Part shown: positions 43,684 through 53,735 of the stretch, piece after piece
Position numbering within the stretch: position 1 is the first letter of the stretch
Layout: each line of letters starts with the position of its first letter
NCBI GenBank assembly: GCA_038087035.1
Contig: CP051187.1
Coordinates: forward strand, 1,302,001-1,366,000
Direction: 5' to 3'
Length of the DNA stretch: 64,000 nucleotides
From: Gloeotrichia echinulata CP02
GTDB taxonomy: Bacteria > Cyanobacteriota > Cyanobacteriia > Cyanobacteriales > Nostocaceae
Position numbers and translations under genes: made by a program
Notes under the pieces: generated by a model
Databases searched by the model: none
The model's input: only the letters and a program-made list of their open reading frames with translations
Told to the model about the DNA's origin: nothing

Positions 43684-45495
43684 ATGACTGACGTTCCCGC
43701 AGTTCGCATTCGCAATTTCTGTATTATTGCTCACATCGACCACGGAAAATCAACCCTAGCTGATCGCTTATTACAAGCCACTGGTACGGTTGAAGACCGG
43801 CAGATGAAGGAACAGTTTCTCGACAATATGGATTTGGAACGGGAGCGCGGCATTACAATTAAGCTGCAAGCTGCCCGCATGAATTATACTGCCAAAGATG
43901 GTCAGCAGTATGTGCTGAACTTAATTGATACTCCTGGACATGTGGATTTTTCATATGAAGTGTCACGCAGTCTTGCCGCTTGCGAAGGGGCATTACTGGT
44001 AGTAGATGCGTCTCAAGGCGTAGAAGCGCAAACTTTGGCGAATGTGTATTTAGCCCTGGAGCATAATCTGGAAATTATCCCGGTTTTGAATAAAATCGAC
44101 TTACCAGGGGCAGAACCAGATAGAGTAATTGGTGAGATTGAAGAAATTATCGGTCTAGATTGTAGTGGTGCAATTTTGGCATCTGCTAAAGAGGGGATTG
44201 GCATTGATGAGATTTTAGAAACAATTGTGGAGCGGGTACCACCAGCCCCGGACAGGGTAAAAGAACGGTTAAGGGCGCTGATTTTTGATAGCTACTACGA
44301 CAGCTACCGGGGCGTGATTGTCTACTTCCGGGTAATGGATGGCACCGTGAAAAAGGGCGATCGCATTTATCTGATGGCGTCGGGTAAAGAATATGAAATC
44401 GACGAGTTAGGGGTTCTCTCTCCTACCCAAAAGCAAGTGGAAGAACTCCACGCTGGGGAAGTAGGTTATCTAGCAGCGGCGATTAGAGCTGTAGCTGATG
44501 CGCGGGTGGGTGATACAATTACTCTTGCCAATGCCAAAGCTGTAGACGCCTTGCCTGGTTACACAGAAGCCAACCCAATGGTTTTTTGCGGGATGTTCCC
44601 CATTGATGCTGACCAATTTGAAGATTTGCGGGAAGCTCTGGAAAAACTTAGGCTCAACGACGCAGCGTTACACTACGAACCAGAAACTTCCAGCGCGATG
44701 GGGTTTGGCTTCCGTTGCGGGTTCTTGGGTTTGCTGCACATGGAAATTGTCCAAGAACGGCTGGAGCGAGAGTATAACCTGGATTTAATTATTACAGCCC
44801 CATCTGTGGTTTATAAGGTCATCACCACCAAGGGAGAGGAACTGTACATTGATAATCCTAGCCATTTACCCGCCCCCAACGACCGCGAACGCATCGAAGA
44901 ACCCTACGTTAAGGTAGAAATGATTACTCCAGAAATCTACGTGGGTAGTTTGATGGAGTTGTCGCAAAATCGCCGTGGCGTCTTCAAGGATATGAAATAT
45001 CTCACCCAGGGACGCACCACCCTGACTTATGAGATTCCGTTAGCGGAAGTTGTCACCGACTTTTTCGACCAAATGAAATCGCGATCGCGGGGTTATGCGA
45101 GCATGGAATATCACCTCATCGGCTACCGCGAAAATCCTTTGGTGAAGCTGGATATTATGATTAACGGTGATCCGGTGGATTCTTTGGCGATGATTGTTCA
45201 CCGTGATAAAGCTTATAACGTCGGACGGTCAATGGCTGAAAAGCTCAAAGAACTAATTCCGCGCCATCAATTTAAGGTGCCAATTCAGGCTTCGATTGGG
45301 AGTAAAGTGATCGCCAGTGAACATATCCCCGCCTTACGCAAAGACGTACTAGCTAAATGCTACGGCGGTGATATCAGCCGTAAGAAGAAACTCTTACAAA
45401 AGCAAGCCAAAGGTAAAAAGCGGATGAAGTCTGTAGGTACCGTAGATGTACCCCAAGAAGCGTTTATGGCGGTGTTGCGTTTAGATCAAAGCTAA
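43684..45495 (+). CDS. lepA: Elongation factor 4 (LepA), ribosomal back-translocase GTPase
   Basis: A 603-residue translational GTPase. G1 AHIDHGKST, the RERGITIK switch I segment, DTPGHVD (G3), NKIDLPGA (G4) and SAKEG (G5) are present, and the C-terminal LepA-specific domain ends in [12 protein letters not shown]...[11 protein letters not shown]. Full length for the family. It acts on stalled ribosomes in the cytoplasm. It is preceded by repeats and followed by a clear terminator, so it is monocistronic. Confidence 0.98.
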   Translation: MTDVPAVRIRNFCIIAHIDHGKSTLADRLLQATGTVEDRQMKEQFLDNMDLERERGITIKLQAARMNYTAKDGQQYVLNLIDTPGHVDFSYEVSRSLAACEGALLVVDASQGVEAQTLANVYLALEHNLEIIPVLNKIDLPGAEPDRVIGEIEEIIGLDCSGAILASAKEGIGIDEILETIVERVPPAPDRVKERLRALIFDSYYDSYRGVIVYFRVMDGTVKKGDRIYLMASGKEYEIDELGVLSPTQKQVEELHAGEVGYLAAAIRAVADARVGDTITLANAKAVDALPGYTEANPMVFCGMFPIDADQFEDLREALEKLRLNDAALHYEPETSSAMGFGFRCGFLGLLHMEIVQERLEREYNLDLIITAPSVVYKVITTKGEELYIDNPSHLPAPNDRERIEEPYVKVEMITPEIYVGSLMELSQNRRGVFKDMKYLTQGRTTLTYEIPLAEVVTDFFDQMKSRSRGYASMEYHLIGYRENPLVKLDIMINGDPVDSLAMIVHRDKAYNVGRSMAEKLKELIPRHQFKVPIQASIGSKVIASEHIPALRKDVLAKCYGGDISRKKKLLQKQAKGKKRMKSVGTVDVPQEAFMAVLRLDQS

Positions 45496-45523
45496 AGGTA
45501 ATATTCCCCAAGAATATAAATCG

Positions 45524-45577
45524 GGAGATGGGTCATGAGGTAATTTTTTCTACCTACATACCGTCTCCTAATTTTTT
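45524..45577 (+). terminator. Terminator of lepA
   Basis: GGAGATGGGTCATGAGGTA pairs with TACCTACATACCGTCTCC (one bulge, two mismatches) around an 8-base loop and is followed by TAATTTTTT. It lies 28 bases after the lepA stop. Confidence 0.75.
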
Positions 45578-45699
45578 AGTAGGAAAAAATTGTCAGCTTC
45601 ATCAAAAAAGCAAAAAAAGCGTTAACTAATTAGACATAATTAAACTTATCTCTGTTTTTTCTGTGCAATATGCCCTATGTTTGATGATTTCTCTCCACC

Positions 45700-45859
45700 T
45701 AAGTAAGTCGATAGGAATAACTCAAACTATATTACGAAACGTAAATATCCCTAGAATCCTTACAAATGACCAATGACCAATGACCAATGACCAATGACAA
45801 ATGACAAATGACCAATGACGACCAAAGGCTGTACGGTTTATTTGCGCCGACCTACCTAA
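45700..45859. mobile_element. MITE-like element, AAGTAGGTCGGCGCAAA-ended family, full copy
   Basis: Starts TAAGTAAGTCGATAGGAATAAC and ends TTTATTTGCGCCGACCTACCTA. The core has AAACTATATTACGAAACGTAAATATCC, then ACCAATG/ACAAATG heptamers, then GACGACCAAAGGC, the same order as at 7697-7845. Confidence 0.78.
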
Positions 45860-45911
45860 TTTAACAACTGCAAAACTTTAGTGGATCTACCGACTGCAAT
45901 TACCGCCCTTG

Positions 45912-45929
45912 TACATTTATATAAATGTA
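45912..45929. promoter_or_regulatory. Perfect 18-bp palindrome upstream of the GT4 gene
   Basis: TACATTTATATAAATGTA is a perfect palindrome 46 bases before the GT4 start. It could be an operator for a dimeric regulator or, with the following GATTTTTT, a short attenuator hairpin. No regulator can be named. Confidence 0.4.
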
Positions 45930-45974
45930 GATTTTTTAAATGTTTGTATAGCATAGCATTGGGGAGTGTACTAA

Positions 45975-47162
45975 ATGAAGATTTTGGTGCTGAGTTGGGA
46001 ATTCCCTCCGAGGATAGTTGGCGGAATTTCCCGTCATGTGGCTGAACTGTACCCAGAATTGGTGAAGCTAGGACATGAAATCCACCTGATTACAGTAGAA
46101 TCTGGTCAGGCGTCGTTGTACGAACTGGTAGAAGGAGTGCATATACATCGAGTATCAGTGGATACGGCTAAAGATTTTTTCCACTGGGTGGTAAACTTGA
46201 ATGAGAGCATGGGGCGTCATGGCGGTAAATTGATGCTGGAAGAAGGACCTTTTGATTTAATCCATGCTCATGATTGGTTAGTGGGAGATGCGGCGATCGC
46301 CCTGAAGCATAACTTTAAAGTGCCCCTCATTGCCACCATCCACGCTACTGAATCCGGGCGATCTAACGGTATTAATACAGAAACACAGAGTTATATTAAT
46401 GGCAAAGAAACCTTACTAGCTGACAACGCTTGGCGAGTGATAGTGTGTAGCGAGTATATGCGCTCTGAAGTAGAACGAGCGCTACACAGTCCTGGGGAGA
46501 AGGTTGATGTCATATATAACGGTATTCGCGCAGAAAAGAAACAGCACCACCAAGATTTTCACGCTCAGGATTTTCGCCGTCGATTTGCTGAAGATGACGA
46601 AAAAATTGTGTACTACGTCGGACGCATGACCTACGAGAAAGGTGTATCTTTATTGCTGGATGCAGCGCCAAAGGTACTGTGGAAAATGGGGGGGGATGTA
46701 AAATTTGTAATTGTTGGTGGGGGTAATACTGACAATCTTAAGCATCAAGCCTGGGATTTGGGGATTTGGCACAAGTGCTATTTTACTGGTTTCCTCTCCG
46801 ATGAATACTTAGATAAATTCCAAACCATTGCTGATTGTGGAGTGTTTCCCAGTCTTTACGAACCCTTTGGGATTGTGGCTTTAGAAAGCTTTGCGTCTCG
46901 CGTACCCGTAGTAGTTTCCAATACAGGCGGTTTTCCTGAAGTCGTGCAACATACCAAAACAGGTATTGTTACCTTAGTGAATAATCCCGATTCCATAGCC
47001 TGGGGAATTTTAGAAGTGTTGAAAAATCCCGGTTATCGGCAATGGTTGGTAGATAATGCTTATGAGGATTTAGAACGGCGCTTTAGCTGGCCGAAATTAG
47101 CCAAGCAAACCGAGAATGTGTATCAGCGAGTCATCCAAGAGCGATCGCAAGTTGTTTGGTAG
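45975..47162 (+). CDS. Glycosyltransferase family 4 (glycogen-synthase-like fold)
   Basis: A 395-residue GT-B enzyme. WEFPPRIVGGISRHV near the N-terminus is the glycine loop, IHAHDWL and IYNGI follow, and GRMTYEKGV, FPSLYEPFGIVALE and VSNTGGFPEVV form the C-terminal nucleotide-sugar site with the EX7E glutamates. It transfers a sugar from a nucleotide donor with retention; the acceptor is unknown, and the WEFPPR start is shared with glycogen/starch-synthase-like cyanobacterial GT4 enzymes. A GH13 enzyme follows on the same strand, so both may act on an alpha-glucan or oligosaccharide. Confidence 0.92.
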   Translation: MKILVLSWEFPPRIVGGISRHVAELYPELVKLGHEIHLITVESGQASLYELVEGVHIHRVSVDTAKDFFHWVVNLNESMGRHGGKLMLEEGPFDLIHAHDWLVGDAAIALKHNFKVPLIATIHATESGRSNGINTETQSYINGKETLLADNAWRVIVCSEYMRSEVERALHSPGEKVDVIYNGIRAEKKQHHQDFHAQDFRRRFAEDDEKIVYYVGRMTYEKGVSLLLDAAPKVLWKMGGDVKFVIVGGGNTDNLKHQAWDLGIWHKCYFTGFLSDEYLDKFQTIADCGVFPSLYEPFGIVALESFASRVPVVVSNTGGFPEVVQHTKTGIVTLVNNPDSIAWGILEVLKNPGYRQWLVDNAYEDLERRFSWPKLAKQTENVYQRVIQERSQVVW

Positions 47163-47672
47163 TAAATTAGGCGTAGGGTGTCTCAGACATAAAATCAGGA
47201 CTTACGCTAGTGTCACATTTAAAGAATGGTGCGTGACGCCACAAGTCTTATGACTGCGTACAATATTTTACAATATTTATCGCAGCGTCACGCACCCTAC
47301 GATTATTAATGTGCCCGGAGAGCAGATCCTATCAGATATTTATAAAATTTTTTATAAAATTCCCTCTGAAGTTGCATAAATCCCTAATCAAGCTGCGATA
47401 AATTTATAGGATCATATCTTTCAGGGTCTCTATTCAAATGATGTATTTTTCTTGGTGTCTTGTTGGTAATACCAATTTAATGTAAAGCTGCATAGAATTC
47501 GATCCCCAGAAGCGGAAAACCATATATCAAAGTACCCCTTTTTCAGGGGGATTTAGGGGGATCGAGATATATGCAACTTCACATTAAATTGGTATAACAC
47601 AATTGATTTTTGCATGACAAACACCTGAAGGGTTAACACCAGTAACAAAGCGAATAAATCAGGGATGAGCAT
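47163..47672. other. Gene-free spacer with two inverted-repeat elements
   Basis: Carries a copy of the AGGACTTACGCA element (47198-47301, right end worn) and a second, unrelated element at 47470-47594. Any promoter for the GH13 gene must lie in the last about 80 bases or upstream of the GT4 gene. Confidence 0.6.
47470..47594. mobile_element. 125-bp element with TACCAATTTAATGT ends
   Basis: TACCAATTTAATGT and ACATTAAATTGGTA are 14-bp perfect terminal inverted repeats. Inside are ATCCCC...GGGGGATCG arms. No coding capacity. Confidence 0.8.
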
Positions 47673-49520
47673 ATGAAACTGCTACCTTTAGATAAACTAG
47701 GAGCAAGAGAAGCCGGTGGTATTGTTGAGTTTGGAGTTTTTCTTCCTTGGGTGTCTAAAAAGGACGGGAATCGGCTATGGGTGAAAGTAATTCACGAAAA
47801 AGACCAATTTTTGCAAATTACGCAGCCACTAATATTTGAGTTAGACCATTCTATTGACCCAGAATATGGTGATTATTGGTCAACTCAGATAAACATTAAC
47901 AGTCAACCAAAACCACACCCCAAATCTGCATGGGGAGAACCAGGTAAATATGTTTACCGCTATTTTCTTCAGAATCCGAATAAGGGAGAAATCGATTGGA
48001 TTGTTGACCCGTTTGCTAGAGAATTTGGTATAGGCAAATTATCAGCCTTTACAATGGGATATGAAGCATATCAATGGAGTCAGCAAGAAAATATCTGGAA
48101 AACTCCTGCGTTAAAAGATTTGGTGATCTACGAATTAATGATCAATGAATTCGCCGGAGATATTGAGAGAACAATAGAGCGCTTTGGGTATCTGGCAGAT
48201 TTGGGAGTTAACTGTCTGGAAATTATGCCCCTTTCTAACGTAGCATTAACAGTAGATTGGGGCTTTTTGCCGATTGGCTATTTTGGTGTGGATGAGCGCT
48301 TTGGCAAAAGAAAAGATTTGCAAAAATTAATTGATGCTGCACATCAAAACAACATTGCTCTAATTGTCGATGCCGTTTATGGACACACCAGTGATCAGTT
48401 TACATACTCTTATCTTTATCGGCAATTAGGCTATCGAGAAAACCCTTTTATGGGGACATTTGCTAAAGATTATTTTGGTGAAAGTACAGATTATAACCGC
48501 AAGTTTACCCAAGATTTTTTCTATACAGTTAACTATCACTGGTTGGCTGTTTATCATGTCGATGGCTTTCGCTATGACTGCGTACCCAATTACTGGGACG
48601 GTTCTACAGGAGTTGGTTACGCTAACTTAGTGTTTAACACTTATAAAACCGTCAAAGAAAAAAGCACTTCTGGGGATTACTGGCAGAAATTTTTTAACAA
48701 TAACACCATCAATTTGATTCAGTGTGCTGAACAATTAGAAGGACCAAAAGGGATTTTGGCACAGACTTATACCAACAGTACCTGGCAAAATGAAACATTA
48801 GGTGCAGCCCAAAGTGTAGCTGCTGGAAACAAAGGTGATTTAGCTAATCTGGGCTTTAAATTTGGTTTGGATGGCTATCCGTCAGAGATTACAGTCAATG
48901 ACGATAAAATAGCCAAAACAGCATTGCAATATATTGAGAATCACGACCATTCTCGCTTTGTTTGCAATTTTGGCAAAAATACTCGCGATAATGATTTATT
49001 ACAAGAAGGTAATCGTGATTTGTGGTATAAAGTCCAGCCATATCTCATTGGGATTTTAACTTGCAAAGGTATTCCCATGTTATGGCAAGGTCAGGAATTT
49101 GGGGAAAACTATTATCTCCCAGAACAAGGTTTTGGGCGAGTAATGTTGCTGCGACCTGTACGATGGGATTATTTTTATGATCCTATTGGTCAAAGGGTAA
49201 TTTCTTTAGTAAGAAAACTGATTAAACTGCGTCGTCAGCAATCGCAGTTTACGGAAGGGAATCACTTCTTTTACAACAATTATGACCGCTATCAGTCTAA
49301 AAATGTGTTGCTATTCTCGCGTCAACACGCTAACAAGTTCACTTTAGTAGCGCTTAACTTTGGTAATAGCGATCAGAGTGTACCCTTCTGGTTCCCAATT
49401 GCTGGCGATTATCAAGACGAACTTGATGGACAGAACAATTTAATTGGGGTTCCTAGTTGGACGGAATATTGGGTAAATATTCCTAGCAATTACGGGAGAA
49501 TCTGGACGGTGAAGAATTAG
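47673..49520 (+). CDS. GH13 alpha-amylase-family enzyme with N-terminal CBM48-like domain
   Basis: A 615-residue enzyme. An N-terminal beta domain (about 15-115, GVFLPWVSKKDGNRLWVKV...YVYRYFLQ) resembles CBM48. The TIM barrel holds the nucleophile in VDGFRYDCV (D302), the acid/base in QCAEQLEGP (E353) and the third acid in IENHDHSRF (D425). The layout is like branching enzyme or maltooligosyltrehalose trehalohydrolase, but region details differ from both, so the exact glucan activity is open. There is no signal peptide. It lies 510 bases after the GT4 gene on the same strand. Confidence 0.9.
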   Translation: MKLLPLDKLGAREAGGIVEFGVFLPWVSKKDGNRLWVKVIHEKDQFLQITQPLIFELDHSIDPEYGDYWSTQININSQPKPHPKSAWGEPGKYVYRYFLQNPNKGEIDWIVDPFAREFGIGKLSAFTMGYEAYQWSQQENIWKTPALKDLVIYELMINEFAGDIERTIERFGYLADLGVNCLEIMPLSNVALTVDWGFLPIGYFGVDERFGKRKDLQKLIDAAHQNNIALIVDAVYGHTSDQFTYSYLYRQLGYRENPFMGTFAKDYFGESTDYNRKFTQDFFYTVNYHWLAVYHVDGFRYDCVPNYWDGSTGVGYANLVFNTYKTVKEKSTSGDYWQKFFNNNTINLIQCAEQLEGPKGILAQTYTNSTWQNETLGAAQSVAAGNKGDLANLGFKFGLDGYPSEITVNDDKIAKTALQYIENHDHSRFVCNFGKNTRDNDLLQEGNRDLWYKVQPYLIGILTCKGIPMLWQGQEFGENYYLPEQGFGRVMLLRPVRWDYFYDPIGQRVISLVRKLIKLRRQQSQFTEGNHFFYNNYDRYQSKNVLLFSRQHANKFTLVALNFGNSDQSVPFWFPIAGDYQDELDGQNNLIGVPSWTEYWVNIPSNYGRIWTVKN

Positions 49521-49791
49521 GAGTGAGAAGTTGGGAGTTAAGACGGTTCGCTGACAATACTGCGTAGGTTTTGGCTAAAAAATAAAACTGTGTAGGTTGG
49601 GTTGAGGCTTTACAAAACCCAATCTACGATTCTACGATTATCCTTAACACCAAGGGTATTTTTACTTACCAAACTCATGGAAAATAAAATTTATACTTTT
49701 GGTTTTTAAACTTTTACGAAATTGCCATGACATAGATTGAATCTATGGAGTATTCATAGATCAAATACCACTCTTTGACCAAGGAGATCCT

Positions 49792-51783
49792 ATGTCATTG
49801 CAATCTGGATTGAATGCGTTTCAAGAGGGACGTTATCAAGAATCTGTTAAACTGCTAGAACAGTTCTGTAGAAATTGTGTTGATCAAAATTCCTCAGATT
49901 ACCTTTCCGCACAGATGTGGTTAGTGAAAGCATATCAAGGTGCGGGGGAACTGGAAAAAGCTACGATTATGGTTCAAAAGCTGATGAACAGCAACAATCC
50001 AGAGGTACGCAATTGGGCACAACAAGCCCGCCAAACCTTACCTCAAACGCCACCAGCGAGCCAATCTCAAGCCTTTCAAACAGCAGGACGTGCTGCTACT
50101 GCTGGCGTAAAATTAGCGATGGGGGGTGTGGGTGGTAGTTTGGTATTAGCCTCTGGTGTCACCATGACTTTGATGTTTGGCATGGTGTTGGCTTTAGGTT
50201 TAAGCTTAGTATTGATTTTGGGTAGCAACGATCCACTCCAAGGGCTAGCGATCGCTATTGGTATTACCATAATTTTTAGTATCCTCAGCTTTTTCCTGTC
50301 TCCCTTCCTCATGGATTTAATTCAAAGCTGGCTTTACCAAACTCGTTGGGTAGAGTTAGCCGAAGTGGAATCCTTGAGTCCAGAGACTGCGAGAATTATT
50401 CATCAAGTTTGTCAACAGAAACAGCTAAAAACTCCCAGACTGGGAATCATTAACGACCAAAACCCCACAGCTTTCACTTATGGTTCATTACCAAATAGCG
50501 CTCGCTTAGTCGTTAGTCAGGGACTTTTCACTTATCTTGATGACGATGAAATTGCTACCGTCTACGCCCACGAACTAGGACATATCGTCCATTGGGACTT
50601 TGCTGTGATGACCGTAGCATCTACTTTAGTGCAAATTTGCTACCTGATTTACAGCACAGCCAGAAGATTAACAACCGGTGATGATAGCAAAATCAAAGAT
50701 GCAATACAATCTGTTGCACTGGCTGCCTATATATTTTACATCCTGGGGACTTACCTACTGCTGTACCTTTCCCGCACCAGAGAATACTTTGCTGACCATT
50801 TTGCTGCAGAAACCACAGGAAACCCTAATGGATTATCCCGCGCTTTAGTTAAGATTGCTTACGGAATTGTCGAAGAAGGTTCACGGTCAAAAGAACCCAG
50901 TCGCTTGATTGAAGGGACACGCGCCTTGGGTATTTATGACCCGAAAGCCGCTGCTTCTACAGGAACCGCTTACCGAATTGCTTCAGATTCACAAAAAATT
51001 GGTCGCGTCTTTTTGTGGGATATGTTTAACCCTTGGGGTTGGTGGATGGAGTTAAATTCCACTCACCCGCTGACTGGTAAACGAGTCCGCGCCCTTAGCA
51101 CCTATGCGGAACAGCTGGGTTTACCAATTGAGTTTGACATGGGACGAGTTATTAACGAAGGCAAAACCTTAAGCAAGGGTAAGCTTTATGGTAATTTCTT
51201 GTTAGATGTTGTACTCTATGGATCTGAAACCATCGGTCTATTAGCTGGTTTAGTTATCGCCGCAATTTTGTGGTCAAGTTCCCAAAACCCTGGTTTGTCG
51301 ATGGGTGCGCCATTCATCGGCTTAGGGGTAGGAATTGTGATTAAAGCCTTGGTGATGTTCCCCAGCTATCAGCAAGCACCAGCAACCGATGTTCTCACCC
51401 TGATGTCAGACCCTTACGCCAGCCCATTGCGCGGACAACCTGCAAAACTGGAAGGTCAACTAATTGGTCGTGGTGATGCTGGTTATAAATTCGGTTCCGA
51501 TTTGAAAATCCAAGACCGCAGCGGAATGCTTTATCTGCACTACGCCTCCCGCTTTGGCCCTATCGGTAATTTTCTGTTTGGAATGAAGCGAGTGCAAAGC
51601 TTAATTGGTCAACAGGTTGAAGCTGTGGGTTGGTTCCGTCGAGGTGTTGCGCCTTGGATGGATCTGATTCAACTGCAGAGTGAAAATGGCACTATTGTCA
51701 ACAGTTACCATCGCTTCTGGTCATTCATCATGGGTGGTGCATTGATGATTTTAGGAGTTGTTGTGCAGGTATATTTTAGGTAA
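49792..51783 (+). CDS. M48 family zinc metalloprotease with N-terminal TPR-like region
   Basis: A 663-residue membrane protease. The N-terminus (1-85) is helical TPR-like (LNAFQEGRYQESVKLLEQF). Two membrane segments follow (about 112-180), then the HELGH zinc site (260-264) and the third-ligand motif EYFADHFAAE (E331), as in HtpX/Ste24 enzymes. After a further hydrophobic hairpin (about 480-520) comes a C-terminal domain with a GRGDAGYKFGSDLKIQDRSG motif. M48 enzymes degrade damaged membrane proteins. The ribosome site AAGGAG (49780-49785) is near-perfect. The long extra C-terminal part is unlike simple HtpX and is typical of a cyanobacterial subfamily. Confidence 0.92.
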   Translation: MSLQSGLNAFQEGRYQESVKLLEQFCRNCVDQNSSDYLSAQMWLVKAYQGAGELEKATIMVQKLMNSNNPEVRNWAQQARQTLPQTPPASQSQAFQTAGRAATAGVKLAMGGVGGSLVLASGVTMTLMFGMVLALGLSLVLILGSNDPLQGLAIAIGITIIFSILSFFLSPFLMDLIQSWLYQTRWVELAEVESLSPETARIIHQVCQQKQLKTPRLGIINDQNPTAFTYGSLPNSARLVVSQGLFTYLDDDEIATVYAHELGHIVHWDFAVMTVASTLVQICYLIYSTARRLTTGDDSKIKDAIQSVALAAYIFYILGTYLLLYLSRTREYFADHFAAETTGNPNGLSRALVKIAYGIVEEGSRSKEPSRLIEGTRALGIYDPKAAASTGTAYRIASDSQKIGRVFLWDMFNPWGWWMELNSTHPLTGKRVRALSTYAEQLGLPIEFDMGRVINEGKTLSKGKLYGNFLLDVVLYGSETIGLLAGLVIAAILWSSSQNPGLSMGAPFIGLGVGIVIKALVMFPSYQQAPATDVLTLMSDPYASPLRGQPAKLEGQLIGRGDAGYKFGSDLKIQDRSGMLYLHYASRFGPIGNFLFGMKRVQSLIGQQVEAVGWFRRGVAPWMDLIQLQSENGTIVNSYHRFWSFIMGGALMILGVVVQVYFR

Positions 51784-51794
51784 ATAGTATTTTT

Positions 51795-51906
51795 GGCGTT
51801 GCTGATTAATGGGATGATTTTTGTCTCACGCAAAGGCGCAAAGGCGCAAAGAGGAAGAGTTTTCAAAGTTGAATTTAACGATTTCATCCCGCAATTATGC
51901 AACGCC
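51795..51906. mobile_element. 112-bp element with GGCGTTGC ends
   Basis: GGCGTTGC and GCAACGCC terminal repeats with imperfect continuation (TGATTAATGGGATGA against TCATCCCGCAATTATG). It contains a GGCGCAAA triplet repeat. Related to the hairpin at 19889-19934. Confidence 0.65.
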
Positions 51907-52035
51907 GTATTTTTAGTTAGGGCTATGGCGGTTCTCAGTGACGTATAAGAACCCCACCCCCAACCCCCTAAGCGCAAGCGAGGAGCTTGCTCTGATATAC
52001 CTCATATCAAATCCGATTGATTGCACATGGTATAT

Positions 52036-52125
52036 GTAGGGGCACGGCATCCAAAATTTTTTCTTCTAATGACAATTTTACTCGTGCCGTGCCCCTACGA
52101 CAATTTTCCTTAACTGAACTGTATT
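52036..52125. mobile_element. Partial ATACAGTTCAGTTA-family element
   Basis: GTAGGGGCACGGCATCC...TCGTGCCGTGCCCCTAC arms with the same AT-rich insert as 27403-27540, then TAACTGAACTGTATT. The left outer end is absent. Confidence 0.75.
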
Positions 52126-52132
52126 GCCCTAT

Positions 52133-52228
52133 GTAGGGTGCGTGACGCTTCGATAAATATTGTACGCAGCTTACTTGACTTGTGGCGTCACGCACCATTC
52201 TTTAAATGTGACACGCAAGTAAGTCCTG
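52133..52228. mobile_element. AGGACTTACGCA-family element, inverted partial copy
   Basis: GTAGGGTGCGTGACGC...GGCGTCACGCACC...GTAAGTCCT. It runs opposite to the copies at 27565 and 47198 and ends ten bases before the 21-bp array. Confidence 0.7.
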
Positions 52229-52238
52229 GGTATCATCG

Positions 52239-52490
52239 GAACAAGGAATGTCTCGTTCCAAACAAGGAATGTCTCGTTCCAAACAAGGAATGTCTCGTTC
52301 CAAACAAGGAATGTCTCGTTCCAAACAAGGAATGTCTCGTTCCAAACAAGGAATGTCTCGTTCCAAACAAGGAATGTCTCGTTCCGAACAAGGAATGTCT
52401 CGTTCCAAACAAAGAATGTCGAGTTCCAAACAAGGAATGTCGAGTTCCAAACAAGAACTGTCGCGTTCCAAACAAGGAATGTCTCGTTCC
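52239..52490. repeat. 21-bp tandem array, exactly 12 units
   Basis: Twelve units of 21 bases fill 252 bases exactly. The common unit reads AACAAGGAATGTCTCGTTCC plus one leading base. Central units are identical, while the last four carry point changes (GTCGAG, GTCGCG). Each unit has GGAA/TTCC and, over the junction, GGAAC/GTTCC inverted arms. All six frames are open through it, which produces several spurious reading frames. No spacer variation, so it is not a CRISPR. Confidence 0.92.
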
Positions 52491-52641
52491 GAAGGCGCAT
52501 TTATGACTTTTGCAAGCCGTCTATAATGTTCACCCTGCGTTATTTTGGGTGAAAAATACAGCACAAGCGCTGTACGCTGGGAATTATTACCCCTCTGGTG
52601 CGAAAGTAAGCAATATTTGCAGTTTGCGCCAAATAATTAGT

Positions 52642-53673
52642 ATGACCAAGGCATTCCTAAAGATCGCAAAGTGCTTGAAGACTGCCAGAAGCTGGCTGTT
52701 GAAGATGGCAAGCTCGTTTATCAACCATTTTACAGCACCATCGACACCTTACATCGAGAAAAATACTACCCATATCAATACTGGTTATATTTTGCCTTCT
52801 TTAGCAGGTCCAGTCCTGCTTTTGGGTGGGGGTGGACCTGATGTGGAAGAGGCGATCCAGTGGATGATCAACGAGGTGAGAGGATGTAATAACTGCGACA
52901 CCAAGGTTGATGTCGTAGTTATTCGCTCTTATGGTAGCCATGATTATAATCGGCTAATTTATGATATGAGAGGTGTAAGATCTGTTGAAACTCTAATCAT
53001 TAGCAATAGAGATGATGCTAACAGAACAGATATTTTTGATAAAGTAAGACAAGCTGATGTAATTTTCTTTGCCGGCGGCGACCAATGTGAATACATCCGC
53101 AAGTGGCATAATACTAAATTAGAATTTGCTGTTAAGTCAGTTTATGCTAGACGCGGTGGTATTGGTGGTACTAGTGCAGGTGCGATGATCCAAAGTGAAT
53201 ATGTCTACGATGCTTGTGCTTGCATAGATAGCGTTGAAAGCAAAGATGCACTCGCAGATCCATACCAGAATCTGACCTTTACTTACAACTTTTTTCAATG
53301 GCACAATTTAAGGGGAAGTGTTGTAGATACCCATTTTGACAGCCGTAAAAGAATGGGTCGAATCATGGCTTTTATAGCGCGTCAAATTCAGGATGGTGTC
53401 TGTGAAAGTGCTTTAGGAATAGCTATTAGCGAAGAGACATCTGTTGTGGTGGATAAATACGGTTTAGCGAAAGTTATGGGGAGGGGTGCAGCATATTTTG
53501 TCCTCGCTGACCATTTACCAGAAGAATGTAAACCGCGAACTCCCCTCACTTTCCACGACTACAAAATTTGGCGCGTTCCCCGTGGTGATACTTTCGACTT
53601 GAAAAATAGACCGACAAGGGGATATTATCTGCGGAGTGTCAAGCGGGGAAGAATTGACTCCGATCCTTATTGA
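52642..53673 (+). CDS. Peptidase S51 family, cyanophycinase-like
   Basis: A 343-residue protein. VLLLGGGGPDVEEA, FFAGGDQCEYI and GGTSAGAMI (nucleophile S178) are the core of cyanophycinase/peptidase E-type serine peptidases; a histidine after HFD (VVDTHFDSRKRMGR) completes the likely active site. Cyanophycinase cuts the nitrogen reserve polymer cyanophycin to Asp-Arg dipeptides, but the protein is longer than typical CphB and may act on another peptide. The start is uncertain: the frame is open to 52510, and no ribosome site precedes the ATG at 52642. The first about 50 residues have an alternative protein-like frame (see findings), hinting at a shift. Confidence 0.8.
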   Translation: MTKAFLKIAKCLKTARSWLLKMASSFINHFTAPSTPYIEKNTTHINTGYILPSLAGPVLLLGGGGPDVEEAIQWMINEVRGCNNCDTKVDVVVIRSYGSHDYNRLIYDMRGVRSVETLIISNRDDANRTDIFDKVRQADVIFFAGGDQCEYIRKWHNTKLEFAVKSVYARRGGIGGTSAGAMIQSEYVYDACACIDSVESKDALADPYQNLTFTYNFFQWHNLRGSVVDTHFDSRKRMGRIMAFIARQIQDGVCESALGIAISEETSVVVDKYGLAKVMGRGAAYFVLADHLPEECKPRTPLTFHDYKIWRVPRGDTFDLKNRPTRGYYLRSVKRGRIDSDPY

Positions 53674-53735
53674 GGATACTGAGTCGCGAATAGGGATAAC
53701 ACCCATTTGATCGCCTATGTGAGGACGACAAGGCC

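Noticed and set aside
52239..52490. Possible CRISPR array
   Set aside because: Units are contiguous 21-mers with no variable spacers, and no cas genes are near.
52138..52564. Frames of 80-122 codons encoding NKECLVP, MSRSKQG or FGTRHSL repeats
   Set aside because: All come from the 21-bp tandem array; every frame is open and none has a ribosome site or unique sequence.
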